Source: Streptomyces lydicus
Lineage (GTDB): Bacteria; Actinomycetota; Actinomycetes; Streptomycetales; Streptomycetaceae
Direction of reading: 5' to 3'
Assembly: GCF_004125265.1 (NCBI RefSeq)
Contig: NZ_RDTE01000003.1
Span: 4,836,001 to 4,900,000, forward strand
DNA: 64,000 nt
Shown here: positions 50,557 to 59,505 of the stretch, one piece after another
Layout of the letters: every line of letters begins with the position of its first letter
Position numbering within the stretch: the stretch's first letter is position 1
Program-made: the position numbers and the translations under genes
Notes under the pieces: generated by a model
Database searches by the model: none
The model's input: only the letters and a program-made list of their open reading frames with translations
Told to the model about the DNA's origin: nothing

Positions 50557-50808
50557 TCAAGCGCGACGACGCTGCTGGGACGATTCGCCCTCGTCCTCTT
50601 CGTCGTCGTCGCTGTTGTACAGATCTGCGTACCGTGCGTACGGGTCGTCGTCCTCGTCCTCCTCGAACGGCTCGGCGTTCGGAGGCTGCTGGTTCGACGG
50701 TGTTGCACCCAGCTCGTCGGCCAGTCGTGAGAGATCCGTCCCACCGCTGCTGTACTTCAGCTGGCGGGCGACCTTTGTCTGCTTGGCCTTGGCCCGGCCG
50801 CGCCCCAT
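50557..50808 (-). CDS. DUF3073 small acidic protein
   Basis: 83 aa actinobacterial DUF3073 protein. MGRGRAKAKQTKVARQLKY is the strongly conserved basic start; the middle is DLSRLADELG and the C-terminal part is very acidic (EEDEDDDPYARYADLY, SDDDEEDE) with a basic end. No enzyme motif. ATG 50808 with GAGGGGG upstream. Convergent with purM. Role unknown; the split charge suggests a nucleic-acid or ribosome interaction, which is only a guess. Confidence 0.92.
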   Translation of the reverse strand: MGRGRAKAKQTKVARQLKYSSGGTDLSRLADELGATPSNQQPPNAEPFEEDEDDDPYARYADLYNSDDDEEDEGESSQQRRRA

Positions 50809-51127
50809 GGGTCGACCCCCTCAATGACGGGGCTCGATGGCCCCAGAGTCTTGACACGCGTTCATGGATCAGAGCGGGCTCTCGACAGAGAGACCGGCCC
50901 GTAGGGCTTTAACGGTACCTGCTTCCGCGGCCATACGGTACGTCGCCCGCATCACCCGCCGCTCGGCACGACCGGCAAGGTGCCCCGTCCCCGCTGGTCA
51001 ACTGCGATTTTAACCTGTCCTGTACGGCGACCCGCCGACGGGTGGTGAGGGATGTCTCCCCCGGCCGCCCGCGGCGGGCCGCACAGAGCTCTTTTTCCGG
51101 CCCGCAAGGGCGCATTTCCGGCCTGCG
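50809..51127. other. Gap between DUF3073 and valine dehydrogenase genes
   Basis: Holds the DUF3073 promoter side on the minus strand with a small GGGGC-TCGATG-GCCCC hairpin (50830-50845), and the 3' side of the valine dehydrogenase gene. TTGACA at 50851 on the plus strand has no matching -10. No gene seen. Confidence 0.45.
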
Positions 51128-52231
51128 TCAGGGGCGCTGCGCCTCCGCCATGCGCTGCTCGGCCAGGCGGTCGGCGGCCGCGGCGGGCGGAATGCCGTCG
51201 GCCTTCGCGCGGGCGAATATCGCCAGCGTGGTGTCGAAGATCTTCGCCGCCTTGGTCTTGCAGCGGTCGAAGTCGAAGCCGTGCAGCTCGTCGGCCACCT
51301 GGATGACACCGCCGGCGTTCACGACGTAGTCGGGGGCGTAGAGGATGCCGCGGTCGGAGAGGTCCTTCTCGATGCCGGGGTGGGCGAGCTGGTTGTTGGC
51401 CGCGCCGCACACCACCTTCGCGGTCAGCACCGGCAGCGACTCGTCACTCAGCGCACCGCCCAGCGCACACGGCGCGTAGACGTCCAGGCCCTCGGTGCGG
51501 ATCAGCGCCTCGGTGTCCGCGACCGCCGTGACCTGTGGATACTTGGCGCGCACCCGCGCCACCGAATCGGCGCGGACGTCCGTGATCACGACCTCGGCGC
51601 CGTCCTCGAGCAGATGCTCGACGAGGAGGTGGCCGACCTTGCCGACCCCCGCGATGCCCACCCTGCGGCCGCGCAGCGTCGGGTCGCCCCAGGCGTGCTG
51701 GGCCGAGGCGCGCATGCCCTGGAAGACGCCGTAGGCGGTCAGGACGGAGGAGTCACCGGCGCCGCCGTTCGCCGGGGAACGGCCGGTGGTCCACTTGTTC
51801 GTACGGGAGACGACGTCCATATCGGCGACGTAGGTGCCGACGTCGCAGGCGGTGACGTAGCGGCCGCCCAGGGAGGCCACGAACCGGCCGTAGGCGAGCA
51901 GCAGTTCCTCGGTCTTGATCAGGTCGGGGTCACCGATGATCACGGCCTTGCCGCCGCCGTGGTCCAGCCCGGCGAGGGCGTTCTTGTAGGACATGCCGCG
52001 CGACAGGTTGAGGGCGTCCAGCACGGCCTCCTCCTCGGAGGCGTAGGCATGGAAGCGGGTGCCGCCGAGGGCGGGGCCCAGGGCGGTGCTGTGGATGGCG
52101 ATCACGGCCTTGAGGCCGCTGGCACGGTCCTGGCAGAGAACGACCTGCTCATGGCCCCCCTGCTCCGATCGGAACAGGGTGTGCAGAACGCCGCCGTCGT
52201 TGCCGGCGTGGGCCGGACGTACGTCAGTCAC
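51128..52231 (-). CDS. vdh: Valine (branched-chain amino acid) dehydrogenase
   Basis: NAD-dependent oxidative deamination of valine, leucine and isoleucine to 2-oxo acids, feeding primary energy and the acyl precursors of polyketides in streptomycetes. 367 aa, family size. Active-site lysines are in MSYKNALAGLDHGGGK (Lys83, Lys95), with substrate loop ALGPALGGTRF and nucleotide-binding GIAGVGKVGHLLVEHL. GTG at 52231 is chosen because GGGAG lies eight bases upstream and the product then begins VTDVRPA like known Vdh; ATG 52246 lacks a Shine-Dalgarno sequence. Upstream is divergent from the gene at 52444. Confidence 0.95.
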   Translation of the reverse strand: MTDVRPAHAGNDGGVLHTLFRSEQGGHEQVVLCQDRASGLKAVIAIHSTALGPALGGTRFHAYASEEEAVLDALNLSRGMSYKNALAGLDHGGGKAVIIGDPDLIKTEELLLAYGRFVASLGGRYVTACDVGTYVADMDVVSRTNKWTTGRSPANGGAGDSSVLTAYGVFQGMRASAQHAWGDPTLRGRRVGIAGVGKVGHLLVEHLLEDGAEVVITDVRADSVARVRAKYPQVTAVADTEALIRTEGLDVYAPCALGGALSDESLPVLTAKVVCGAANNQLAHPGIEKDLSDRGILYAPDYVVNAGGVIQVADELHGFDFDRCKTKAAKIFDTTLAIFARAKADGIPPAAAADRLAEQRMAEAQRP

Positions 52232-52443
52232 GGTGGTGACTCCCATAAGTCGCGAAGGGTGCCCTCCGACGGGTGGGGAGGGCCGGTTGGAAAGAGCGTA
52301 AGACCTGCGGGACCGGTTGATCGGGCGGGTGCCCAGGATCACCCTCTCCCGGGGGACGGGCATGGGACGATCTGGTCGTATCGCAGGCCGGCGGGGGCCC
52401 TCGGGATCTCCCGGCGGCGGACTTCCCCTTTGAAGGAGCGGGC

Positions 52444-53280
52444 GTGGCCCTGGCGTCGTCGGTGAAGGTCCCGTACATGGCATATCTGCGGGTCTACGAG
52501 CCGCTGGCCGCGTTCCCCGAGCCGGAGCGCTCGCACTGGGCGCGCTATGCCAAACGGGAGGACACCCCCACCGCCCAGGACGAGCAGCGCCGGGCGCTGG
52601 CCGATCTGCTGGCGACCCCGCCGGTGCCGGTGCCGGTCCACGAGAGCGCGGACGCCTTCATCGCCGTCGTGGACGAGGTGACGTGCGTCTGCCCCTGGCG
52701 CACCCGGCTGCGCGGCTGGCAGGCCCTGGAGGCGCTGGACGAGCTGCTGCCGGCGTCGGTGCTGGATGCGGCGCTGCCCCCGGTGGTGCGGCTGCAGGCG
52801 GCCGGCGACTACGAGCGGTGGCGGGAGCGCAACCCGGACGCGAGGCCCTGGATCCGCGGCGCCGCCTGGCACGTCCCGGTCCGCTGGTTCGTGCTGTTCG
52901 ACGACGGCGAGCGGGAGTACACGAAGGGTGACCAGGCGCCCGTGATGCGTTACCGGACGCCCATGGTGGAGGCACGACGGCGGGTCGCCCGGGGACTGCG
53001 CACGCTGCGCGACGCCCTGGAGGAGGGGCCGCTGATCGACGGCCTGGTAGATGTGGGGCGCTGGCTCGAGGAATTCCATCCGCGCTCGCTCGTGGAGCTG
53101 GACTACGGAGGGCTGGTGCACGCGGTGCCCGAGGAGCAGCTCGCCGAGGACCGTTCCGCCGCCGAGGTGGCGGAGGGGCTGGCGGCGCTGCGCGACGGGG
53201 ACGGCGAGCGGGCCGGGGTCGCGTACGAGAAGCTTTCCCAGCGGTGGCGTGCGGTGCGGGAACGTCAGTTCTCCAGCTGA
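52444..53280 (+). CDS. Conserved actinobacterial protein of unknown function
   Basis: 278 aa, not recognised beyond its conserved place between vdh and bldC. Starts VALASSVKVPYMAYLRVYEPLAAFPEPER, with AAGGAG upstream of GTG 52444. Contains CVCPWRTRLRGWQALEAL, AAWHVPVRWFVLFDDGEREY and RRRVARGLRTLRDALEEG, then a C-terminal region LVELDYGGLVHAVPEEQL. Predicted soluble; no catalytic signature seen. Divergent from vdh. Confidence 0.88.
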   Translation: MALASSVKVPYMAYLRVYEPLAAFPEPERSHWARYAKREDTPTAQDEQRRALADLLATPPVPVPVHESADAFIAVVDEVTCVCPWRTRLRGWQALEALDELLPASVLDAALPPVVRLQAAGDYERWRERNPDARPWIRGAAWHVPVRWFVLFDDGEREYTKGDQAPVMRYRTPMVEARRRVARGLRTLRDALEEGPLIDGLVDVGRWLEEFHPRSLVELDYGGLVHAVPEEQLAEDRSAAEVAEGLAALRDGDGERAGVAYEKLSQRWRAVRERQFSS

Positions 53281-53792
53281 GCGGCGGTACGGTCCGGGGA
53301 TCATGATGCGGAATGATTGCTTTCGCTTTTCGGCGTTCGCACAGTGAGGGACGTAGGTCCCGATCCGGGCGATTGCCTCAAGCGTGACCTAAAGCACTGA
53401 CTTCGGGTCTTGCTCCCAAGCCATACCCTCGTGCCAAAATAGGACAAGGAGCCCGACGCGGGCTCCTTCCGTCCAACTAAGGGCGGATAGATCGGTATTG
53501 CGCTCCTTGAGGGGTCTCGTGGCGTCTGTTCACGTTGTGACTGATCGTCACGGACGAGTGACTGTCCGCTATGGCACGGTCCATCGGCTTCCGCCGAGGT
53601 TGAACACCTGAGAGGGCAATTCCATCGGTTTGGCCGACGTGGCTGGACAGATGGTGTAGTTGTAGTGCCGAGGACAAGCCGTTCGTCCTATAACCGACTC
53701 GGCCCGCGTCCGCCATTTCGGGCAACGTGGGTCAAGGTGCAGAATTTAGAGGAAAGAACCGTGATGGTTCGGTTCTCCCGAGGAGGCCGCTC
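53281..53792. other. Upstream region of bldC
   Basis: No gene supported. AAGGAGCCC (53446-53454) pairs with GGGCTCCTT (53460-53468), a compact hairpin that may end the upstream gene or sit near the bldC promoter. The composition is less GC-rich than coding DNA from 53480 to 53760, as expected of a regulated promoter zone. A weak open frame on the minus strand (53477-53725) has no coding character. Confidence 0.5.
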
Positions 53793-53999
53793 ATGACCGC
53801 TCGCACCCCTGACGCCGAGCCGCTGCTTACCCCTGCTGAGGTCGCCACGATGTTCCGCGTGGACCCGAAGACGGTGACCCGCTGGGCCAAGGCAGGCAAG
53901 CTCACGTCCATCCGCACGCTCGGAGGACACCGGCGTTACCGCGAGGCTGAGGTCCGCGCACTGCTCGCGGGCATTCCGCAGCAGCGCAGCGAGGCCTGA
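53793..53999 (+). CDS. bldC: Developmental regulator BldC
   Basis: 68 aa MerR-like winged-helix protein that controls when Streptomyces enters aerial growth and sporulation; it binds direct repeats as head-to-tail oligomers. The sequence LLTPAEVATMFRVDPKTVTRWAKAGKL carries the helix-turn-helix, and SIRTLGGHRRYREAEVRALL the wing. No effector domain. ATG 53793 after GAGGAGG. Length and sequence agree with the known protein. Followed by two separate terminator hairpins. Confidence 0.97.
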   Translation: MTARTPDAEPLLTPAEVATMFRVDPKTVTRWAKAGKLTSIRTLGGHRRYREAEVRALLAGIPQQRSEA

Positions 54000-54019
54000 A
54001 CAACCGCATAACCAGGTCG

Positions 54020-54043
54020 TTTTCGGGGCCCCCAACCCGAAAA
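54020..54043 (+). terminator. Terminator directly after bldC
   Basis: TTTTCGGG (54020-54027) pairs with CCCGAAAA (54036-54043), eight-base loop, 20 bases after the bldC stop. No U-run after the stem. Confidence 0.6.
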
Positions 54044-54155
54044 TGCCTGCTTTGTACCCCTGGCTCGACCTGCTTCACCTTGCTTCACACAGCTTCATAT
54101 GACGCGGCGCCTGCCCCAACAGGCCCCACACCCGCCCCATCTTGGGTACGTCATC

Positions 54156-54194
54156 GATCGCGCTGGACTCCGCCGGGTCCAGCGCGATCTTTTT
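54156..54194 (+). terminator. Strong Rho-independent terminator 157 bases after bldC
   Basis: A perfect 13-bp stem GATCGCGCTGGAC (54156-54168) with GTCCAGCGCGATC (54177-54189), followed by five T residues. It is the clearest intrinsic terminator in the window, yet no gene lies between it and the first bldC hairpin. Confidence 0.92.
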
Positions 54195-54525
54195 GTGTGC
54201 GCCCGCTCCAGGCCCCTTCGTGGCGGCCAGGTCGGCACGCCGCAGACGCCACTCCGGACGCCGCTCAGGGTGCCTTCACGGGTCTCGTGGGGGCCTTTGC
54301 GTGCGGACCCTGCGGGCTCGTTACTGAGGCGTTCACAGGTAGTGCAATTGCACATATTAAATTGACCGGTTGTATGCGAGGTGTAAGTTCCGCATCACGC
54401 CAAACCAGTTCGGTGACACCCGTCACACTGCGCGGCGCTTGAAGACGATACGTCCGCTGCGGTAGAGAACTTCTCCCGCCGCGCCCAACGCCCTGCCGCC
54501 GCACGCGCGATGCAGGCGGCGTCGG
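54195..54525. other. Non-coding stretch with palindrome and promoter-like elements
   Basis: GTGCAATTGCAC (54342-54353) is a perfect 12-bp palindrome in a local AT-rich patch, followed by TTGACC (54362-54367) and TAAGTT (54384-54389) with a 16-base spacer, which looks like a plus-strand promoter. No plus-strand gene follows; a small RNA or a site acting on the DUF6274 gene are options. Confidence 0.45.
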
Positions 54526-54759
54526 TCATCCGCCCGCGGGACTTTCGCCCTCGGCCGCCTGCGGCTCACAGACGGCCTGCGGCGGGGCGGGGGTGATCGC
54601 GGGCGCCGGAGCCGCGGAGCGGGCCGTGTGCGGCTCCATGGCGAGCCGCAGCAGCTGGTGACAGATGGGGCAGTGCCGCATCAGGTGGCGATAGCCCGTG
54701 GCCGCCGACAGATGGGCCCGCAACAGCGCCCTGGTCTCGTGCCGTACCGCAGTCGTCAT
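54526..54759 (-). CDS. DUF6274-like small protein
   Basis: 77 aa. Conserved start TAVRHETRALLRAHLSAATGYRHL, then a Cys-x2-Cys motif HCPICHQLLRLA that may bind zinc or iron with the flanking histidines, and an Ala/Pro-rich tail. Matches what I recall as the streptomycete DUF6274 family. ATG 54759 follows GGGGAGG. Stands alone between the bldC downstream region and tRNA-Asp. Function unknown. Confidence 0.8.
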   Translation of the reverse strand: MTTAVRHETRALLRAHLSAATGYRHLMRHCPICHQLLRLAMEPHTARSAAPAPAITPAPPQAVCEPQAAEGESPAGG

Positions 54760-55041
54760 TGCGTATACCTCCCCGGCCCCGTGCCCTTCCTCAGTGAGTA
54801 CCGGTGGTACGTGCCGCCGTCAATACGGCGGGCAGCAAACCGGCTACGCACCGCATTCGGTCGACGGGGGCGGCCGGCGGCGGAGACGGCCGGCGGCGCG
54901 CCTCGGTGCCGGTGGCCGGCGCGGTGATCCGATACGGGCCGCAGGGGCGGGTTCTGACGGGGAGTGCGGTGACCGGTGCCCGGCGGCGGCCGCACACCGG
55001 GGGCGGGGACCGCTCCGACCGTAGAAGGTCCGGACAGCAGA
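54760..55041. other. Gap between DUF6274 gene and tRNA-Asp terminator
   Basis: Contains only a small CCGCCGT-CAAT-ACGGCGG hairpin (54814-54831). Very GC-rich, no gene supported; presumably holds the DUF6274 promoter. Confidence 0.45.
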
Positions 55042-55072
55042 ACGGCCCGCATCCGAGAAGGATGCGGGCCGT
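55042..55072 (-). terminator. Terminator of tRNA-Asp
   Basis: ACGGCCCGCATCC (55042-55054) pairs perfectly with GGATGCGGGCCGT (55060-55072), five-base loop, directly after the tRNA on the minus strand. No U-run. Confidence 0.8.
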
Positions 55073-55079
55073 AATAATG

Positions 55080-55154
55080 CGGTCCTGACGGGATTTGAAC
55101 CCGCGGCCTCCACCTTGACAGGGTGGCGAGCACTCCAAACTGCTCCACAGGACC
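55080..55154 (-). tRNA. tRNA-Asp (GTC), first copy
   Basis: Minus strand; acceptor GGTCCTG/CAGGACC, anticodon loop CTGTCAA with GUC, T-loop TTCAAAT, discriminator G. Same sequence as the copy in the Glu-Asp-Phe cluster at 60859. A promoter TCGACC-18-TACAGT (minus strand, 55224 to 55195) precedes it. Confidence 0.96.
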
Positions 55155-55266
55155 TTGCGTTTCGCTTTCCGCTTGCGGCGGGCTGCGAAACAAGACTGTA
55201 CAGCAGGTCAGGGGGTGCGGTCGAACTCGCTACCGGCGGCCCTGATTCCCGGGGGAAAGACACCGC

Positions 55267-58200
55267 CTACGGCGCGGCGGCGTCCACCGCCTTCACGATC
55301 CGCTTGTCGGAGACCGGGTACGCGGTGCCCAGGGCGTGGGCGAAGTAGCTCACCCGCAACTCCTCGATCATCCAGCGGATCTCCCGGGCCGCGGCGGGCA
55401 CCGGACGGCCCTGCGGGAACTGCTCCAGCAGCCAGGCGTATTCGTCCTGCATCTCCTTCACCTTCGCCATCCGGGTGCGGTCCCGCTCGGCGTGGGTGGG
55501 CAGCTGCTGCAGCCGGCGGTCAGCGGCCACCAGGTAGCGCATCAGGTCCGGCAGCCGCTTCGCGCCGTGCGCCGTGACGAAGCCCGGCTTGATCAGCGCC
55601 GCCAGCTGCTCCTTGATGTCCGTGAGCGACGGGAGCAGGGAGGGGAACGAGGTCTCCTTCAGCCGGCGCTCGCACGCCTGCCAGGCGGCCAGCACCTCCT
55701 GGACCTGCTGGATGGTCTTGAGCGTGACGTCCACCAGGTCGGCGCGGACCGCGTCGAAGAGCTTGCGGAAGGACTCCTCGTCCCACGCCGGACCGCCCCG
55801 GGCCGCGATCAGCCGGTCGGCTGCGGCGGTGACACAGTCGTCGAAGAGTGCCCCGATCGAGCCGTGCGGATTACGGGACAGCGCCAGCTTCTGCTGATTG
55901 CTCAGCTTGCCCTGGGCGAACTTGGCCGGGGAGGACGGGATGTTGAGCAGGATGAGGCGGCGGGTGCCGGCCCACATCGCGGTGAGCTGCTCGGCCTCGG
56001 TGTCGAAGAGGCGGACGGCGACGCTGCTGCCCTCGTCGACCAGCGCCGGGTAGGCCTTCAGCGGCTGGCCCGCGCGCCGGGTTTCGAAGGTGCGCGGCAG
56101 GGTGCCGATGGTCCAGGACGTCAGGCCGGTCCGCTGCTCCGGGCCGGCCGTCGCCCGCCCGTCGTCCGCGCCGCCCTTGCGGTCCCCGGCGGGCCGCTCG
56201 GCGCCCTGCTCGAAGGCCTTGGAGAGGGCCGCCCTGGTCTTCGGCTTGAGCTTCAGCCGCAGCGCCTCCAGGTCCTTCTCCTCGGCGAGCTTGCGGCGGC
56301 GCTCGTCGACCACCCGGAAGGTGATCTTGAGGTGGTCGGGGATCTTGTCCGGGTCGAAGTCCGCGGCGTCGACGGGCACGCCCACCATCCGCTGCAGCCC
56401 CGCGGCCAGCGAGGTCGTCAGGGCGCCCTGCAGGGGGACCGTGGAGTCCAGGAAGCGGGCCGCGAAGTTCGGTGCCGGGACGTAGTTACGGCGGATCGGC
56501 TTGGGAAGCGACCGGATCAGCTCGGTCACCAACTGCTCGCGCAGGCCGGGGATCTGCCAGTCGAAGCCCTCGGAGGAGACCTGGTTGAGGACCTGGAGGG
56601 GGATGTGGACGGTCACGCCGTCCGCGTCCGCGCCCGGCTCGAACTGGTAGGTGACCTTGAACTTCAGCTTTCCCTGCCGCCAGGAATCCGGGTAGTCGTC
56701 CTTGGTGACGGCCTCGGCGGATTCATTGATGAGCATCGAGTGCTCGAAGTTCAGCAGCTCCGGCTCTTCGCGCTGCTGCTTCTTCCACCAGGCGTCGAAA
56801 TGCGCTCCGGAGACCACATCGGCCGGGATGCGCTGGTCGTAGAAGTCGAAGAGGGTTTCGTCATCGACGAGGATGTCGCGGCGCCGGGCGCGGTGCTCCA
56901 ACTCCTCGACCTCGCCGAGGAGTTTGCGGTTGTCGTGGAAGAACTGGTGGTGGGTGCGCCAGTCGCCCTCGACCAGGGCGTTGCGGATGAACAGATCCCG
57001 CGAGGTCTCGGGGTCGATCCGGCCGTAGGCGATCTTGCGCTGGGCGACGATCGGGACGCCGTAGAGCGTCACCCGCTCGTAGGCCATCACCGCGGCCATC
57101 TTCTGTTCCCAGTGCGGCTCGCTGTAGGTCCGCTTCACCAGATGCTGGGCGAGCGGTTCGATCCACTCCGGCTCGATCTTCGCGTTCACCCGCGCCCACA
57201 GGCGCGACGTCTCGACCAGCTCGGCCGACATCACCCAGCGCGGTGGCTTCTTGAAGAGCGCGGAGCCGGGGAACACCGCGAACTTGGCGCTGCGGGCGCC
57301 CAGGTACTCGTTCTTGGCATCCGTGTCCTTGAGGCCGAGATGCGAGAGCAATCCGGACAGCAGGGAGGTGTGGATGTGGTCCGGCGCGGCATCTTCCTCG
57401 CTGAGGTGGATGCCCATGGTCTTGGCGACCGAACGCAGCTGGGAGTAGATGTCCTGCCACTCGCGTATCCGCAGGTAGTTCAGGAACTCGCTGCGGCACA
57501 TCCGGCGGAAGGCGGAGGAGGACAGCTCCTTCTGCTGCTCGCGGACATAGCGCCACAGGTTGAGGAAGGCGAGGAAGTCGGAGGTCTCGTCCTTGAAGCG
57601 GGCGTGCTGCTGGTCGGCCTGCTGCTGTTTGTCGGCGGGCCGCTCGCGCGGGTCCTGGATGGACAGCGCCGCCGCGATGACCATGACCTCGCGGACACAG
57701 CCGTTGCGGTCCGCCTCCAGCACCATCCGCGCCAGCCGCGGGTCGACCGGCAGCTGGGAGAGCTTGCGGCCGAGCGGGGTCAGCCGCTGCCCCTTCTGCC
57801 CCTGCTTGGAGGGCTTCTGCTCTGCGTCGAGCGCCCCGAGCTCGCGCAGCAGATCGACGCCGTCCTTGATGTTGCGGCGGTCCGGCGGGTCGATGAACGG
57901 GAACTTCTCGATGTCGCCGAGGCCGGCCGCGGTCATCTGCAGGATGACGGAGGCGAGGTTCGTCCGGAGGATCTCGGCGTCGGTGAACTCGGGACGGGAG
58001 AGGAAGTCGTCCTCGGAGTAGAGGCGGATGCAGATGCCGTCGCTGGTACGGCCGCAGCGGCCCTTGCGCTGGTTGGCGCTGGCCTGCGAGACCGGCTCGA
58101 TGGGCAGCCGCTGGACCTTGGTGCGGTAGCTGTAGCGGGAGATACGGGCCATGCCGGGGTCGATGACGTACCGGATGCCCGGGACGGTCAGCGAGGTCTC

Positions 58201-59370
58201 GGCGACGTTCGTGGCCAGCACGATCCGTCTGCCCGTGTGCCGCTGGAAGACACGGTGCTGCTCGGCGTGCGACAGCCGGGCGTAGAGCGGAAGGACCTCG
58301 GTGAACGGCAGGGCCTTCTTGTTGAGCGCGTCCGCGGTGTCGCGGATCTCCCGTTCGCCGGAGAGGAAGACCAGGACGTCGCCGGGGCCCTCGGCCTGGA
58401 GCTCGTCCACGGCGTCGCAGATCGCGGTGATCTGGTCGCGGTCGGCCTCTTGGCCGCCCTCTTCCAGCAGCGGGCGGTAGCGCACCTCCACCGGATACGT
58501 CCGGCCGGAGACCTCCACGATGGGGGCGCTCGGCTTCGCCTCGTCGCTCCCGGAGGTGTCGGTGCGGTCCGGCGTCGCACCTACGGACGCGAAGCTGCCG
58601 AAGTGCCGCGCGAACCGCTCCGGGTCGATGGTCGCGGACGTGATCACGACCTTCAGATCCGGGCGGCGGGGCAGCAGCTGCGCCAGATAGCCCAGGATGA
58701 AGTCGATGTTGAGGCTGCGCTCGTGTGCCTCGTCGATGATGATCGTGTCGTACTGGCGCAGCTCGCGGTCCGTCTGGATCTCGGCGAGCAGAATGCCGTC
58801 CGTCATCAGCTTGACGAGGGTGTCGCCGCCGACCTGGTCGGTGAAGCGGACCTTCCAGCCGACCGCCTCGCCCAGCGGGGTCTTCAGCTCCTCGGCCACC
58901 CGCTCGGCGACCGTACGGGCCGCGATCCGGCGGGGCTGGGTGTGCCCGATCAGGCCCCGGATGCCGCGGCCGAGCTCCAGACAGATCTTGGGGATCTGGG
59001 TCGTCTTGCCGGAGCCGGTCTCACCGGCGACGATCACGACCTGGTGGTCGCGGATCGCGGCGAGGATCTCGTCCTTCTTCTGGCTGACCGGCAGCTCTTC
59101 CGGATAGGTGATCCCGGGCACCGCGGCCTGCCGCTGGGCGACCCGCAGCTCCGCCTCGTCGAGGCCGGCGGCGATCTCGGCGAGCACGGCGGCCCGGGCC
59201 TCGGGCTTGCGGATCCGGCGCGCGCCGTCGAGCCGGCGCCCCAGCCGCTGCTGGTCGCGCAGCATCAGCTCGGGCAGCCGCTCCAGCAGAGCGGTCAGGG
59301 TGGGAGCGGGGGTGCCGGGCGGGGTGGAGACAGCGCCGTCGGGCAGGGCGGAGGCAGGCTGACTGGACAT
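55267..59370 (-). CDS. hrpA: HrpA-type DEAH-box ATP-dependent helicase
   Basis: 1367 aa DEAH helicase. Motif I AGETGSGKTTQIPK, motif Ia HTQPRRIAA, motif II DEAHERSLN, motif III SATIDPERF, later VLVFLSGEREIRDTA, LATNVAETSLTVPGI (motif V) and QRKGRCGRT (motif VI). The long C-terminal region (about residue 650 on) is the DUF3418 part of bacterial HrpA. Length fits the family. RNA unwinding or ribosome rescue are family roles. ATG 59370; divergent from the gene at 59506. Ends next to tRNA-Asp. Confidence 0.97.
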   Translation of the reverse strand: MSSQPASALPDGAVSTPPGTPAPTLTALLERLPELMLRDQQRLGRRLDGARRIRKPEARAAVLAEIAAGLDEAELRVAQRQAAVPGITYPEELPVSQKKDEILAAIRDHQVVIVAGETGSGKTTQIPKICLELGRGIRGLIGHTQPRRIAARTVAERVAEELKTPLGEAVGWKVRFTDQVGGDTLVKLMTDGILLAEIQTDRELRQYDTIIIDEAHERSLNIDFILGYLAQLLPRRPDLKVVITSATIDPERFARHFGSFASVGATPDRTDTSGSDEAKPSAPIVEVSGRTYPVEVRYRPLLEEGGQEADRDQITAICDAVDELQAEGPGDVLVFLSGEREIRDTADALNKKALPFTEVLPLYARLSHAEQHRVFQRHTGRRIVLATNVAETSLTVPGIRYVIDPGMARISRYSYRTKVQRLPIEPVSQASANQRKGRCGRTSDGICIRLYSEDDFLSRPEFTDAEILRTNLASVILQMTAAGLGDIEKFPFIDPPDRRNIKDGVDLLRELGALDAEQKPSKQGQKGQRLTPLGRKLSQLPVDPRLARMVLEADRNGCVREVMVIAAALSIQDPRERPADKQQQADQQHARFKDETSDFLAFLNLWRYVREQQKELSSSAFRRMCRSEFLNYLRIREWQDIYSQLRSVAKTMGIHLSEEDAAPDHIHTSLLSGLLSHLGLKDTDAKNEYLGARSAKFAVFPGSALFKKPPRWVMSAELVETSRLWARVNAKIEPEWIEPLAQHLVKRTYSEPHWEQKMAAVMAYERVTLYGVPIVAQRKIAYGRIDPETSRDLFIRNALVEGDWRTHHQFFHDNRKLLGEVEELEHRARRRDILVDDETLFDFYDQRIPADVVSGAHFDAWWKKQQREEPELLNFEHSMLINESAEAVTKDDYPDSWRQGKLKFKVTYQFEPGADADGVTVHIPLQVLNQVSSEGFDWQIPGLREQLVTELIRSLPKPIRRNYVPAPNFAARFLDSTVPLQGALTTSLAAGLQRMVGVPVDAADFDPDKIPDHLKITFRVVDERRRKLAEEKDLEALRLKLKPKTRAALSKAFEQGAERPAGDRKGGADDGRATAGPEQRTGLTSWTIGTLPRTFETRRAGQPLKAYPALVDEGSSVAVRLFDTEAEQLTAMWAGTRRLILLNIPSSPAKFAQGKLSNQQKLALSRNPHGSIGALFDDCVTAAADRLIAARGGPAWDEESFRKLFDAVRADLVDVTLKTIQQVQEVLAAWQACERRLKETSFPSLLPSLTDIKEQLAALIKPGFVTAHGAKRLPDLMRYLVAADRRLQQLPTHAERDRTRMAKVKEMQDEYAWLLEQFPQGRPVPAAAREIRWMIEELRVSYFAHALGTAYPVSDKRIVKAVDAAAP

Positions 59371-59455
59371 ACGTCCCCCAGGATCTCACCTCACGTAATC
59401 GACTGGCGAACCATTTGCCCGTACGGCCGGATCACGGGCCCCGGGGCCGCCGCAT

Positions 59456-59499
59456 ACGGGGCATCTGCCCGGGTATGCCCCGTGTCGCTGCTTTAGCGT
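59456..59499 (+). promoter_or_regulatory. Inverted repeat and -10 element before the 59506 gene
   Basis: ACGGGGCAT (59456-59464) is mirrored by ATGCCCCGT (59475-59483), ten bases apart. TAGCGT (59494-59499) lies six bases before the ATG, so the message is probably leaderless and the repeat covers the -35 zone, as expected for a repressor site. Confidence 0.65.
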
Positions 59500-59505
59500 G
59501 TCCCT

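Noticed and set aside
53477..53725. 82-codon minus-strand frame upstream of bldC
   Set aside because: No Shine-Dalgarno sequence, no coding bias; lies in the regulated bldC upstream zone.
54265..54504. 79-codon minus-strand frame after the DUF6274 gene
   Set aside because: Composition is not coding-like. Another frame there ends in EVLYRSGRIVFKRRAV (stop at 54423-54425), which looks protein-like, but I found no convincing start codon for it.
55336..59496. A 1386-codon open frame on the plus strand across the helicase gene
   Set aside because: It mirrors the hrpA codons with stops removed by high GC; its sequence is low in variety and lacks motifs, while the opposite frame has every helicase motif.
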